A stretch of 51,290 nucleotides of DNA from JBAZHE01 sp964547855 (GTDB lineage Bacteria > Patescibacteriota > Patescibacteriia > Patescibacteriales > WJLG01): contig CAZJPG010000008.1 in assembly GCA_964547855.1 (NCBI GenBank), positions 1 through 51,290 of the forward strand, read 5' to 3'. The position numbers and the translations under genes are program-made. Shown here piece by piece: positions 9,923 through 16,936 of the stretch (position 1 is its first letter; each line of letters starts with the position of its first letter). Below the pieces are notes generated by a model. That model was not told where the DNA came from. It saw nothing but the letters and a program-made list of their open reading frames with translations, and made no database searches.

Positions 9923-10777
9923 CTATTGTGCTGTGTCTGTGGCAGCGCTTTGTCTTTTTACTTTCCGAGGAACTCGGTTTTTGATGGCGCCGGCTATCAC
10001 GCTAAAAAGCCAAACCAGTGCAAACATCACTACGGCGACGGCTGACATCGATAGCAGTCCCATAAGCCATCCTACAAAGAAAGGTAGTATTATCACGAAC
10101 AGTGAAAGAATAATGACCGCGTAGGCGCTCATTATTTTCTTTTCCTTTGTTGGGTTGTTACGTGATTTTCCCATCGATAGGAGTAGGCCGAAAAGAATGC
10201 CAGTTATCAATGAAAGAACAAGTCCGGCCATGACCAGGAAAGGCGGCACGGTTTTTACTTTATTGACAACCTGAAGAAGGAAGGCAGCTATGAATATATA
10301 TAGCGTGGAAGATAAACCGATATTGGCACAGGTCAGAAACACTTTTGGGCTTATTGCCTTAACGCTTCGTAAGGCGATCGCCAGAATTAAAAATGTTCCA
10401 AAAACGAAAATTGGGATCATTGGGACATTGGTCGTCGACGTAGTGTCGACATCTTCCCAGTTGCCAGCATTCAAAGAACCGGAATTATCTTCGTACGTTA
10501 TTACCCTCTCTTTTATTTGACGGTCTTTTTTTAGGCCGGCGAAACCGCTGGGGCGCTTTGTGACCGTGTCGATCTCTGTGGTTCGACCATTCGTTATCGC
10601 CAAGGAGGCGATGTCGAGAGGCACATCCATGTCGTTGCTGGTTAAGCGCTGGTCGCAATGCCAGGCGTAATAATTGGACGCATCCTTGGTCACGGTGACC
10701 GTCGGACGATCTTCCGCCATAAGATTGTTGGCCACGAAGATGGTCGCCAAACAGACGAAAAACAGGGAATGGCGCAT
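9923..10777 (-). CDS. Exported multi-pass membrane protein, unknown function
   Basis: 284 aa from the ATG at 10777, chosen because AGAGGAGG lies just upstream and the protein then begins with a signal peptide (MRHSLFFVCLATIFVANNLMA). The frame continues upstream to 10867 without a ribosome-binding site. After the signal comes an extracytoplasmic segment of about 110 residues, then about five hydrophobic helices (for example IPIFVFGTFLILAIAL, FIAAFLLQVV, VMAGLVLSLITGILFGLLL, VIILSLFVIILPFFVGWLM, VVMFALVWLFSVIAGAI) and a basic tail. No family recognised. It has its own terminator; a TTGACA (10886-10881) with a weak -10 (GATAAT, 15-bp spacing) could be its promoter. Confidence 0.75.
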   Translation of the reverse strand: MRHSLFFVCLATIFVANNLMAEDRPTVTVTKDASNYYAWHCDQRLTSNDMDVPLDIASLAITNGRTTEIDTVTKRPSGFAGLKKDRQIKERVITYEDNSGSLNAGNWEDVDTTSTTNVPMIPIFVFGTFLILAIALRSVKAISPKVFLTCANIGLSSTLYIFIAAFLLQVVNKVKTVPPFLVMAGLVLSLITGILFGLLLSMGKSRNNPTKEKKIMSAYAVIILSLFVIILPFFVGWLMGLLSMSAVAVVMFALVWLFSVIAGAIKNRVPRKVKRQSAATDTAQ

Positions 10778-11024
10778 AAAGCCTCCTCTTTGAAGTGTTT
10801 TAAAGTGGTTATTTTTTACAGTCGAATGTAACGAACAATCCTTAAAAGAATGTTTGGACATTATCATATTTTTATTTTTTTGTCAATATTACTCATATAA
10901 TAGATAGATAAAGATGTTATTTTTTGGGTTTTTTGGTAAATAATGATTATAAGTAAAAATATTTAAAATTAGCTAATTTATTGATTTAGTAGGACTTTTA
11001 TGAAGAATTATTTTGCTTGGGGTA

Positions 11025-11053
11025 TTGACAAATATATTTTGCCGTGCTAAGAT
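11025..11053 (+). promoter_or_regulatory. Promoter of the structured RNA
   Basis: TTGACA (11025-11030), a 17-bp spacer and TAAGAT (11048-11053). Predicted transcript start near 11060, about 22 bases before the closing stem of the RNA. Confidence 0.7.
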
Positions 11054-11059
11054 GCTATG

Positions 11060-11242
11060 ATTTGTTGAAAACAGAATAAAAGGCCGATTGAAACGGGTTA
11101 GGCACGACAAGCATGGGGATTTTCTCTTAGGTTTCTTGGGCTTGGTTTTTTTGACGTCGAAATATAAGACGCCGCAAGAACCAGGCTCGAGTAATCCTAA
11201 GGAAAATTTTCTTGCCTTCCCGTTTGAGTCGGTCTTTTTTTG
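11060..11242 (+). ncRNA. Rod-shaped structured RNA, candidate 6S RNA
   Basis: About 180 nt starting at a promoter and ending in a stem followed by seven T. The two ends pair (11082-11097 with 11219-11234, about 13 of 16 pairs). Further in, ATTTTC and CTTAGG at 11119-11131 pair with CCTAAG-GAAAAT at about 11195-11207. An inner stem pairs GCTTGGTTTTT with AAGAACCAGGC, and GACGTC near GACGCC caps it. One long interrupted rod with internal bulges, of this length and with its own promoter, is the architecture of 6S RNA, which mimics an open promoter and sequesters the housekeeping sigma70 RNA polymerase. The assignment is by shape only; I see no diagnostic sequence. It could instead be the leader of the small gene at 11277. 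Confidence 0.45.
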
Positions 11243-11276
11243 TAGCCGATAATTACCAGTATCAAAGGAGGTCTTA

Positions 11277-11549
11277 ATGGAAGCCGAGATACGCAGCTCT
11301 TTAGTATCCTCTCAAGGGCATAACGCAGCCGAATTGGTCCGTCGTTATTGTCGCGACACTATCACTGACGAGATACATGAAATGATCAATGATAAAGTGA
11401 ATGTCGATGTCGCTTTTTTTGCGGCCATTGGCATTAATGAGTATTCCTTGGCGCGTGCCGCCGCCGAGGTATTGGTAACTTCTGATTCTTATTCGGAAGA
11501 CGTCAGAGAAAAGGCCTCGGCATATTTACGAGGAGATGATGATCTATGA
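11277..11549 (+). CDS. Small cytoplasmic protein, unknown function
   Basis: 90 aa, soluble, mostly helical in appearance, Ala- and Asp/Glu-rich, ending in three acidic residues and Leu. AAAGGAGG lies 5-12 bases before the ATG, so translation is well supported. The gene follows the structured RNA at 11060-11242: either it has no other visible promoter and depends on read-through, or the RNA is its regulatory leader. A strong terminator follows at once. No family recognised. Confidence 0.65.
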   Translation: MEAEIRSSLVSSQGHNAAELVRRYCRDTITDEIHEMINDKVNVDVAFFAAIGINEYSLARAAAEVLVTSDSYSEDVREKASAYLRGDDDL

Positions 11550-11553
11550 ATAA

Positions 11554-11590
11554 AAAACGCCATCACTATTTTAAGTGATGGCGTTTTAAA
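11554..11590. terminator. Bidirectional intrinsic terminator
   Basis: A 14-bp perfect stem (AAAACGCCATCACT with AGTGATGGCGTTTT) with a 6-nt loop, between the 90-aa gene and the convergent VanW gene. Confidence 0.85.
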
Positions 11591-11612
11591 TTTCTATTGA
11601 TGTAGTTGGAGT

Positions 11613-13484
11613 TTATTCAGCTGTCGCTGGAGTGGATGTCGCTTTTTTCTCTACACCGATAAGGCAGACTTCTTGCCAGGGAACATAATGCGATTTAAAT
11701 CTTTTTTCCTTGACTTCGCCGTCAGGGTAAGTGACTTTGTAATCAAAGTAGGCGTCGGCGCCGTTGTGGGCGCGTTCCGTGCATTTTTTTTGCCCCACTG
11801 GCAGATCGGTCGTCTCGATTATTTTTGTGGCCGGAGGCTTGACTATGTTGTATATCGTTGGGTCGGTCTTTTCCATTACTCGACCATCTTTAGTTCCCCA
11901 GAAGTCGAAATAAATGTCGTTGCCGTCTATGCGGCTCTGAATCAAGATATAGTTTTCGGTATCATTGAGGAAGCGCAGGTCTGGCCACGGTCCGTATATG
12001 GCAGCATCCGTTCCAGCTGGTTCGTAGTATGAGACGCGATATGAATGTGATTGTCTGGCGGTTATCGGCAGACCGCTTTCCACTGCCGAACGGAATAAGG
12101 TGGTGCCTACTTGGCATAATCCTCCGCCATATTCTGGTACGGTCTTATCGCCTTTTATGGTCATTTCCGGTAAATATCCTGTTTCGGCCGTAACATCGCC
12201 AAGAGTGTTGTTGGTAGAGAATTCTTCTCCTGGAGCGACCAAGGTTCCGTTTATGGCAGCTGCTCCGGTGGATATGTTGTGGATGCGGTTTTTAGGACTG
12301 CCGGAGAAGTTGGAGTGCCCGGTGCCTATCAGTTCTTTAATACCAAGATCGTTAACCGTTTCGGTTTTAAGCTGACTCTTTACTGCCTCTACTTGAACCT
12401 CGACTTTTTTTTCTTCGCCAGCAAGAAAATCGGAACGTAATTTTGATACAGTCTTGTCGATGTCGATTTTTTGTCCATCGATCGAAGAGACGAATTCTAC
12501 GACTCGATTATCTTTTATTTCAAAGCGGGCATCAACTGGCTTTATGCTAATGGTCGGTGAGATTTTTTCACTCAAGAATGATTCGATCTTATTTTTATCA
12601 AGATCGATGACGACTTTATTTTCCGTTCCCCTAGAAAGAGTCAGCCAAGAGGCGATAGTATCTTTATCGACTGGCCATTCTTCTTTCTTAAAAGTGAGAG
12701 CGAGTTCAGCCTTGTCCAAGAATTGTGCTGCTTGAGCCTCGATATTTTGGCATTCGTTCTTCTTTATGTCTGGGTATTCTTCGGTCGAGCCTATCGATAT
12801 CGCCTTCGAATTATCCAAGTTCTTTATGCTGTCTTTCATCTCCCCAATGGCCTTATCGTAATCAAAGCGGAATCCTGGTTTTTCGTCGGCTATTTTGAAG
12901 ATAACCTCTTTTTTCCAATAATTAGGCGTGGTTGTGGCATACAGCTTGGCGTCGCTGCCAGGTTGTTCGTAGGCAAAGAACTTAGCGTCTAATATGTTCT
13001 TTATTTCTTTGTCGTCGGTCGAAAAGATCAGATTTTGGCCCTTCCCCCTCTTGAATAGGGATAATTTGTCTTTAAGGTTCTGCCAAAAACCATGATCCCT
13101 TCCTATGGTATAGGCTTGTTTTATTGTTTCGTCAGTTTTAAATGAGACTATTTGTTTCGCTATGTCTCCCCCAAAAGAAGAGAGAATCGGCAATATTGTT
13201 ATTTGGTCGTTGTCCGTCTTAAAGACAAACCCCTCCTGATTCAATTCATCTATTCTCTTATTAAGCATTACTCTGGCATCTTCTGGTTTTTGTCCGCCGA
13301 CGTACACTGGTCCGACCGAAATTCCTGGGTATATGCGATCTTTATATATTTCTTCGAACATCAAATAAGAGGCGCCTACAAGATCGACCAAAATGAAAAG
13401 AGCGGCAGCAGTATATAGCCACTTAGCCATTTTCTTTTTAGGGGCGATCTCTCCCTCTTTTTTTTGTCGATGTTTAAAAAACAT
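11613..13484 (-). CDS. VanW-family membrane-anchored protein with PG-binding domains
   Basis: 623 aa. A short basic cytoplasmic N-terminus is followed by one transmembrane helix (WLYTAAALFILVDLVGASYLMF, about 23-44) and a large external part. Residues about 55-380 resemble two copies of the peptidoglycan-binding-like domain found with VanW (PF12229), each opening with a GGxxxxxA-like segment. The VanW domain spans about 395-540, with the signatures STGAAAINGTLVAPGEEFS, GGGLCQVGTTLFRSAVESGL and SYYEPAGTDAA. A charged C-terminal tail with GKxK-like repeats follows. VanW is known from vancomycin-resistance clusters, but its biochemistry is unclear; a cell-envelope role is inferred. The gene is 4 bases downstream of the 68-aa gene and probably in one unit with hsp20. 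Confidence 0.88.
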   Translation of the reverse strand: MFFKHRQKKEGEIAPKKKMAKWLYTAAALFILVDLVGASYLMFEEIYKDRIYPGISVGPVYVGGQKPEDARVMLNKRIDELNQEGFVFKTDNDQITILPILSSFGGDIAKQIVSFKTDETIKQAYTIGRDHGFWQNLKDKLSLFKRGKGQNLIFSTDDKEIKNILDAKFFAYEQPGSDAKLYATTTPNYWKKEVIFKIADEKPGFRFDYDKAIGEMKDSIKNLDNSKAISIGSTEEYPDIKKNECQNIEAQAAQFLDKAELALTFKKEEWPVDKDTIASWLTLSRGTENKVVIDLDKNKIESFLSEKISPTISIKPVDARFEIKDNRVVEFVSSIDGQKIDIDKTVSKLRSDFLAGEEKKVEVQVEAVKSQLKTETVNDLGIKELIGTGHSNFSGSPKNRIHNISTGAAAINGTLVAPGEEFSTNNTLGDVTAETGYLPEMTIKGDKTVPEYGGGLCQVGTTLFRSAVESGLPITARQSHSYRVSYYEPAGTDAAIYGPWPDLRFLNDTENYILIQSRIDGNDIYFDFWGTKDGRVMEKTDPTIYNIVKPPATKIIETTDLPVGQKKCTERAHNGADAYFDYKVTYPDGEVKEKRFKSHYVPWQEVCLIGVEKKATSTPATAE

Positions 13485-13487
13485 ATT

Positions 13488-13694
13488 TCATGCTTTTAAT
13501 ATTTCGTTCAATATTTCTTTAGGTGATATGTTTTTGTCCTTGGATACGAAAGATATCTCCTCTCCTTCTTGAGAGTCCGGTGATAAAAAATCGCCGGGCC
13601 AAACTATCAATCGACCCTTTTCATCCCTTAAAAAAGCCCTTCCTCCTTCCAGGCGTTCTATCTTGAGCTTTATTTCCATAGTGTCAGTTTTCAA
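13488..13694 (-). CDS. Small protein, DUF3006-like
   Basis: 68 aa if translation begins at the TTG at 13694, which overlaps the hsp20 stop by 4 bases; or 63 aa from the ATG at 13679. The pattern 'ERLEGGRAFLRDEKGRLIVWPGDFL' followed by 'GEEISF' resembles the short beta-barrel DUF3006 proteins (IDRxEGxxAVL...), a weak similarity. No signal or membrane segment. It sits between hsp20 and the VanW gene with almost no intergenic bases, which suggests one transcript. Confidence 0.6.
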   Translation of the reverse strand: MKTDTMEIKLKIERLEGGRAFLRDEKGRLIVWPGDFLSPDSQEGEEISFVSKDKNISPKEILNEILKA

Positions 13695-14107
13695 TCTTTT
13701 ACTTTGATCCCTACTTTATTGGATTTTTTGATTTTTTTCAAGGTGATGGTCAATACGCCGGCCTCTAGGGTGGCGTCGATCTTCTTTTCGTCGACTTCCA
13801 CCGGCAGTATGACCGAACGGGAAAATGAACCCCAATAGCATTCTCGATAGAGGTATTCCCTTCCTTTTTCCTCGCATTCATCCTTTCTTTGTCCACGAAT
13901 AGTCAGCATGTCGTGGTCAATGGTGATGTCGAGATCTTCCGGTTTGACGCCGGCGATAGTGGAGCGAACTACTATTGTTTTGTCGGTTTCGTAGACATCA
14001 AGCGATAACTGACCTTCTTCATAATCAGCCATTGGAGTCCAGTGGCGCTCTTGTTTTTCTAGGGCATGCTCGTTTTTTTTGCCCTTTTTTTTGAAAAATC
14101 CGATCAT
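13691..14107 (-). CDS. Hsp20/alpha-crystallin small heat-shock protein
   Basis: 138 aa, typical length. The alpha-crystallin domain covers about 35-135: it starts at GQLSLDVYETDKTIVV, has the loop AGVKPEDLDITIDHDMLTIRG, a positively and negatively charged insertion, WGSFSRSVILPVEVD, and the conserved AxxxxGVLTITLKK near 115-130. Members hold unfolding proteins as ATP-independent chaperones in the cytoplasm. It is first in a unit with the 68-aa protein and VanW. A promoter with a TATAAT box lies about 35-60 bases upstream; I see no CIRCE-like inverted repeat. Confidence 0.92.
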   Translation of the reverse strand: MIGFFKKKGKKNEHALEKQERHWTPMADYEEGQLSLDVYETDKTIVVRSTIAGVKPEDLDITIDHDMLTIRGQRKDECEEKGREYLYRECYWGSFSRSVILPVEVDEKKIDATLEAGVLTITLKKIKKSNKVGIKVKD

Positions 14108-14136
14108 AGTAAGGTTGATAGAGTTTTATTACCTAC

Positions 14137-14165
14137 ATTATATAATTGATGCGTCTTTAGAGCAA
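14137..14165 (-). promoter_or_regulatory. Promoter of hsp20 unit
   Basis: Minus strand: TTGCTC (14165-14160), 17-bp spacer, TATAAT (14142-14137). About 30 bases upstream of the hsp20 start. Confidence 0.65.
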
Positions 14166-14206
14166 GAAAAAACCGCCTTTATAGCTGATTGCTGTAAAAA
14201 GGCGGC
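14166..14206 (-). terminator. Intrinsic terminator of the RNHCP unit
   Basis: Minus strand CCGCCTTT ... AAAGGCGG followed by TTTTTTCTT; the apical part can pair again through AGC/GCT. It lies 10 bases beyond the stop of the 107-aa gene. Confidence 0.75.
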
Positions 14207-14215
14207 CATTTTTAT

Positions 14216-14539
14216 TCAAGGCTTGAATATGAGGAGCTCGGTGTCAGGGTCATTCCGCGTGTATACTAGGAACATCGCTTCGGCGGCTTTGAAGAAGCCG
14301 GACCGTGTCGATAGATTTACACGCAAGGTCTTGCTGTCACTGATGTCTTCCCATGGAGAGGTATTGTTCTTGCGGCTGGCAAATTCTAAACAGTCTATTG
14401 TCAGCCAATCATCTTTGAATTCTAGCTTGCTCACTATACCTCGATAGTCTATCTTTTGTTTTTCACAAAGAACAATGACTGTTTTACCTTCCATATCAAT
14501 GGCTAGAAAATCTTCAAGAGTTATTCTTCCTTCGTTCAT
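14216..14539 (-). CDS. Small cytoplasmic protein, unknown function
   Basis: 107 aa, no signal peptide or membrane helix. The start overlaps the RNHCP gene's stop by four bases (ATGA) and a GGAGG precedes it, so the two are translationally coupled. The central part (TVIVLCEKQKIDYRGIVSKLEFKDDWLTIDCLEF) looks like a beta-rich, SH3- or Sm-like fold, which is only an impression. Function unknown; co-expression with the RNHCP protein is the main clue. Confidence 0.7.
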   Translation of the reverse strand: MNEGRITLEDFLAIDMEGKTVIVLCEKQKIDYRGIVSKLEFKDDWLTIDCLEFASRKNNTSPWEDISDSKTLRVNLSTRSGFFKAAEAMFLVYTRNDPDTELLIFKP

Positions 14540-14868
14540 TTTTGACCTCCGGTATAGAACGTCTGTCGTATATTGTTTTCGACTATCTTTAAAATAGTGC
14601 TAAAGTCGTCATCTTTATGAGAGCGATTGTGCAGGGTTTGGCCGCATTTTTGGCAGCGATAACCTATGTTGTAATTATCTCTCTTTGCCTCGGCCCAAAT
14701 CGGTTCCAGTTCTCCTCCGCAGGTGTTGGCGCGGTCGCCTGGGTTGATGTCTACGTGCTTACCCCAAAGACAATGCGGGCAATGATCGGTGTAGCCGTCG
14801 CCTTTGATCTCGGCCCCGCAGTGTTCGCAGGTGAAGTCTTCAATTTTTCTTTGGAATTTTTTAGACAT
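14536..14868 (-). CDS. RNHCP-domain zinc protein
   Basis: 110 aa. Matches the RNHCP domain (PF12647) by its two or more Cys-pair sites: FTCEHCGAEIKGDGYTDHCPHCLWGKHVDINPGDRANTCGGELEPI in the first half, where DHCPHCLWGKHVD replaces the eponymous RNHCPxCLxSxHVD, and YRCQKCGQTLHNRS in the second. The Cys/His set suggests two zinc sites. The molecular role of the family is not known; nucleic-acid binding is commonly assumed. The first gene of a two-gene unit with the 107-aa protein. Confidence 0.85.
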   Translation of the reverse strand: MSKKFQRKIEDFTCEHCGAEIKGDGYTDHCPHCLWGKHVDINPGDRANTCGGELEPIWAEAKRDNYNIGYRCQKCGQTLHNRSHKDDDFSTILKIVENNIRQTFYTGGQK

Positions 14869-14919
14869 GATTTTGGCTTAAAATTTATCATCAAAGACGA
14901 AGTTTGTCAATCGATGTCA

Positions 14920-14979
14920 ATAAAAAAAAAGTTGCCTTAATCGGCAACCTTTTTAAAGGTGGGCAATAGAGGATTCGAA
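14920..14979 (-). repeat. Partial copy of tRNA-Val 3' end with terminator
   Basis: This 60-bp stretch repeats 15105-15163 with few differences. It contains a minus-strand terminator hairpin (GGTTGCCGA...GGCAAC plus T run) and the last 22 nt of tRNA-Val (TTCGAATCCTCTATTGCCCA on the minus strand). The anticodon and D arms are absent. A tRNA 3'-end duplication is the usual mark of a tyrosine-recombinase integration or of an unequal exchange. Only about 125 bases, without a gene, separate the copies. Confidence 0.7.
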
Positions 14980-15104
14980 GGGCGTAAAGCCCGTCTCCCC
15001 TGAAAGGCTTAATAGGTTTACTAGGTTTTTGATCTGGCTGTTTTCTAGGTGTTTGTTTAAAAAATAATCCTCCTTTTAAGAGGTTCTCATCTCTCTTGTC
15101 TTCT

Positions 15105-15142
15105 AATAAAAAAAGTTGCCTAAGTCGGCAACCTTTTTATTA
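15105..15142 (-). terminator. Terminator of the tRNA-Val transcript
   Basis: Minus strand AAAGGTTGCC, loop, GGCAACTTTTTTT directly after the tRNA 3' end. Confidence 0.75.
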
Positions 15143-15143
15143 G

Positions 15144-15217
15144 TGGGCAATAGAGGATTCGAACCTCTGACCTTTACAATGTCAATGTAACGCTCTAACC
15201 AACTGAGCTAATTGCCC
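15144..15217 (-). tRNA. tRNA-Val (anticodon GAC)
   Basis: 74 nt without CCA. Acceptor stem GGGCAAT/ATTGCCC, D arm AGCTCAGTTGGTTAGAGC, anticodon stem TTACA/TGTAA with loop TTGACAT (anticodon GAC), T arm with TTCGAAT, discriminator A. CCA is not encoded (CTA follows the discriminator), so the tail must be added afterwards. 8 bases from tRNA-Ile and probably co-transcribed. Confidence 0.95.
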
Positions 15218-15225
15218 TTGCTTTG

Positions 15226-15298
15226 TGCGTCCAGATGGATTTGAACCGTCGACCCCCGCTTTATAAGAGCGGTGCTCTAACCGCTGAGCTATGGACGC
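15226..15298 (-). tRNA. tRNA-Ile (anticodon UAU)
   Basis: 73 nt without CCA. Acceptor stem GCGTCCA/TGGACGC, D arm GCTCAGCGGTTAGAGC, anticodon stem CCGCT/AGCGG with loop CTTATAA, so the anticodon is UAU and would read AUA directly. T arm GACGG/CCATC has one C-A mismatch and loop TTCAAAT. Most bacteria read AUA with a CAU tRNA modified to lysidine by TilS; a UAU tRNA is a minority solution. Confidence 0.9.
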
Positions 15299-15318
15299 GC
15301 TCTTATTTTTGTTTTTGA

Positions 15319-15345
15319 AAATAGCCCCCTCAGAAGGGCTATTCA
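15319..15345 (-). terminator. Possible terminator after the DHH gene
   Basis: AATAGCCC/GGGCTATT 8-bp stem with 8-nt loop, followed on the minus strand by TTTTC. It lies between the DHH gene stop and tRNA-Ile. A processing hairpin is equally possible. Confidence 0.45.
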
Positions 15346-15430
15346 AGGTCGAATGATTCAAACAATTCGAACAATAGATAATTTAGCACCTTCTTTTTAT
15401 TTTTTCAAGAGCCTAGTGTTTTTTGTGTTT

Positions 15431-16600
15431 TTATAGCCCGTATTGGCTGATTTTTCTTTCTAATAATGCTAAGACCTCAACTTTGGTCTCTTCTAGCTTT
15501 TTATTGATCGTCGCTTCGGCCAGTTTCTCGTCGCCATGCGGGGCATATTCTTTGACTAAGTCCAAAAGATTGATGTTTTTAGGGGTATGGATCAAAAAGC
15601 TAGTCTTCACTAAATCGTCTTTCCCGTCGTCGTAGAAGATGACGACTGCCTTGGCCTCTGGTATGTTGGCCGCTAGCTCGTCTATTAATCCTGAAAGATC
15701 GTTTTTCCCGGCGCCGGTCTTCAAAAAATCATTGGCGGTCACGGCCGACCAAACGATGGCATTGTTGGCGGCTCCCGATAACCTAGAAAGTATCAACCCC
15801 CAAAGTTTTAGGGTTCCGATATCTCGCGAGCGGTAAAGGCGATTGACGATCTCTTCGCGGCGGGCCTCTTTGGATATAAGGGAGGACGTTGCGGCCAATG
15901 TATCAGGGGTGATATTGGCAGTCTTGAAATTCTTCGTTTTGGATATGATGCCAGTCAAGAGGCAGGTAGCGATGTCTCCATCGATTTTAAGTTCTGGCCA
16001 GCTATCCAGCAAAGACAAAACTATTTCCGATGTCGAAGCGGAGTTTATTTGTACGAGATTGATCGATCCGTACTCGTCGTTGCCAGCGTGGTGATCGATG
16101 TTGATGATCGGAGTTTCGTAGAAAAATTGGGTATTTTCAGAGAAAATTGCCCCCAAGGAGTCTAGATCCGGTGTGTCGACGGTCAAGATCAGATCGTATT
16201 TTCCTCCTTCGGATTCTATCTTTACGTCCTCGGCCGAAAAATTCCCACGCTTAGCCGAAACTATGAATTTTAGGCACTCGTCCTCTAAACGATATTTGAC
16301 GCCGCGAATTTTAGTTTTAGTCGTCGAGAGTGAGATGACGAATTTGTTAAGGTCTCGGATGGTTCGTTTTATCTCGGAGAAACTTGGGAGAAAAGATAGC
16401 GGTTTGGCCTTTCCGTCTACAGTTAAGGACCCTTCGAATTTGCTAGAAGCGACTTCGACTTTCTTCCCCATTTTTTTTATAGACAGATAGAGAGCTAGGG
16501 CACTGCCAAGGTTGTCTCCGTTCCAGTGGGATGAAAAAGCTATTAAAATATTTTGTGATTTCTTTATCTGATCGATCACTTGTTCTTTTGGTGGGAGCAT
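15431..16600 (-). CDS. DHH-family phosphoesterase, NrnA-like, with degenerate motifs
   Basis: 389 aa, near the usual length for bacterial NrnA-type DHH/DHHA1 proteins, which degrade nano-RNA or hydrolyse pAp or c-di-AMP-derived products with Mn2+. Present: motif II (ILTVDTPD), the eponymous DHH near residue 168 (NIDHHAGND) and the following STSEIV. Altered: motif I, normally HxxPDGDxxGS, reads H25-W-N-G-D29-NLGS and lacks one acidic position; the DHHA1 GGGH motif is replaced by APHGDEKLAEATI. An insertion of about 50 residues lies between motifs I and II. Substrate cannot be assigned, and reduced or changed activity is possible. Promoter at 16628-16656. Confidence 0.82.
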   Translation of the reverse strand: MLPPKEQVIDQIKKSQNILIAFSSHWNGDNLGSALALYLSIKKMGKKVEVASSKFEGSLTVDGKAKPLSFLPSFSEIKRTIRDLNKFVISLSTTKTKIRGVKYRLEDECLKFIVSAKRGNFSAEDVKIESEGGKYDLILTVDTPDLDSLGAIFSENTQFFYETPIINIDHHAGNDEYGSINLVQINSASTSEIVLSLLDSWPELKIDGDIATCLLTGIISKTKNFKTANITPDTLAATSSLISKEARREEIVNRLYRSRDIGTLKLWGLILSRLSGAANNAIVWSAVTANDFLKTGAGKNDLSGLIDELAANIPEAKAVVIFYDDGKDDLVKTSFLIHTPKNINLLDLVKEYAPHGDEKLAEATINKKLEETKVEVLALLERKISQYGL

Positions 16601-16627
16601 TTGGTAGTGTTTTGTTTTTGAATGATA

Positions 16628-16656
16628 ATATTATCCTTTGCTTTCGGAGGTGTCAA
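16628..16656 (-). promoter_or_regulatory. Promoter of the DHH gene
   Basis: Minus strand: TTGACA (16656-16651), 17-bp spacer, TAATAT (16633-16628), about 30 bases before the start. Confidence 0.6.
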
Positions 16657-16936
16657 CGCCCTAGGGCGGTGGAAAAGTTCCGTTTTAGCCGCTTAAAACA
16701 TCATATCATTATAACATCGAATCATTTTGGTATCTAGCAGGCAAAATATTGGGCATCACAGCATCGATCGCTGTTTGATCAAGCGTTTATTTAAGGGAGT
16801 ATATTTTTATTTTTTATCTAATATTAAATATTTTTTCTTTTTAAATTTTAATTTTTGGTTTAAATCCCCCTTCTTGCCAAAAGGCGTTTCCTTTGATAAT
16901 CTTATATTATAAAATAACGAAAATTAGCGTCTAAAT
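16657..16936. other. Intergenic region between the DHH gene and valS
   Basis: No gene seen in about 335 bases. A perfect palindrome CGCCCTAGGGCG lies at about 16657-16668, and ACAGC/GCTGT near 16760 can form a small hairpin. The last 130 bases are very A+T-rich and should hold the valS promoter; the best candidate is TTGCCA (16874) with GATAAT (16895), with short spacing. No T-box signature (TGGNACCGCG) is present, so valS does not seem to be T-box regulated. Confidence 0.4.

Noticed and set aside
16657..16936. T-box riboswitch before valS
   Set aside because: No TGGNACCGCG box or following antiterminator/terminator pair was found; the same holds for the pheS upstream region.
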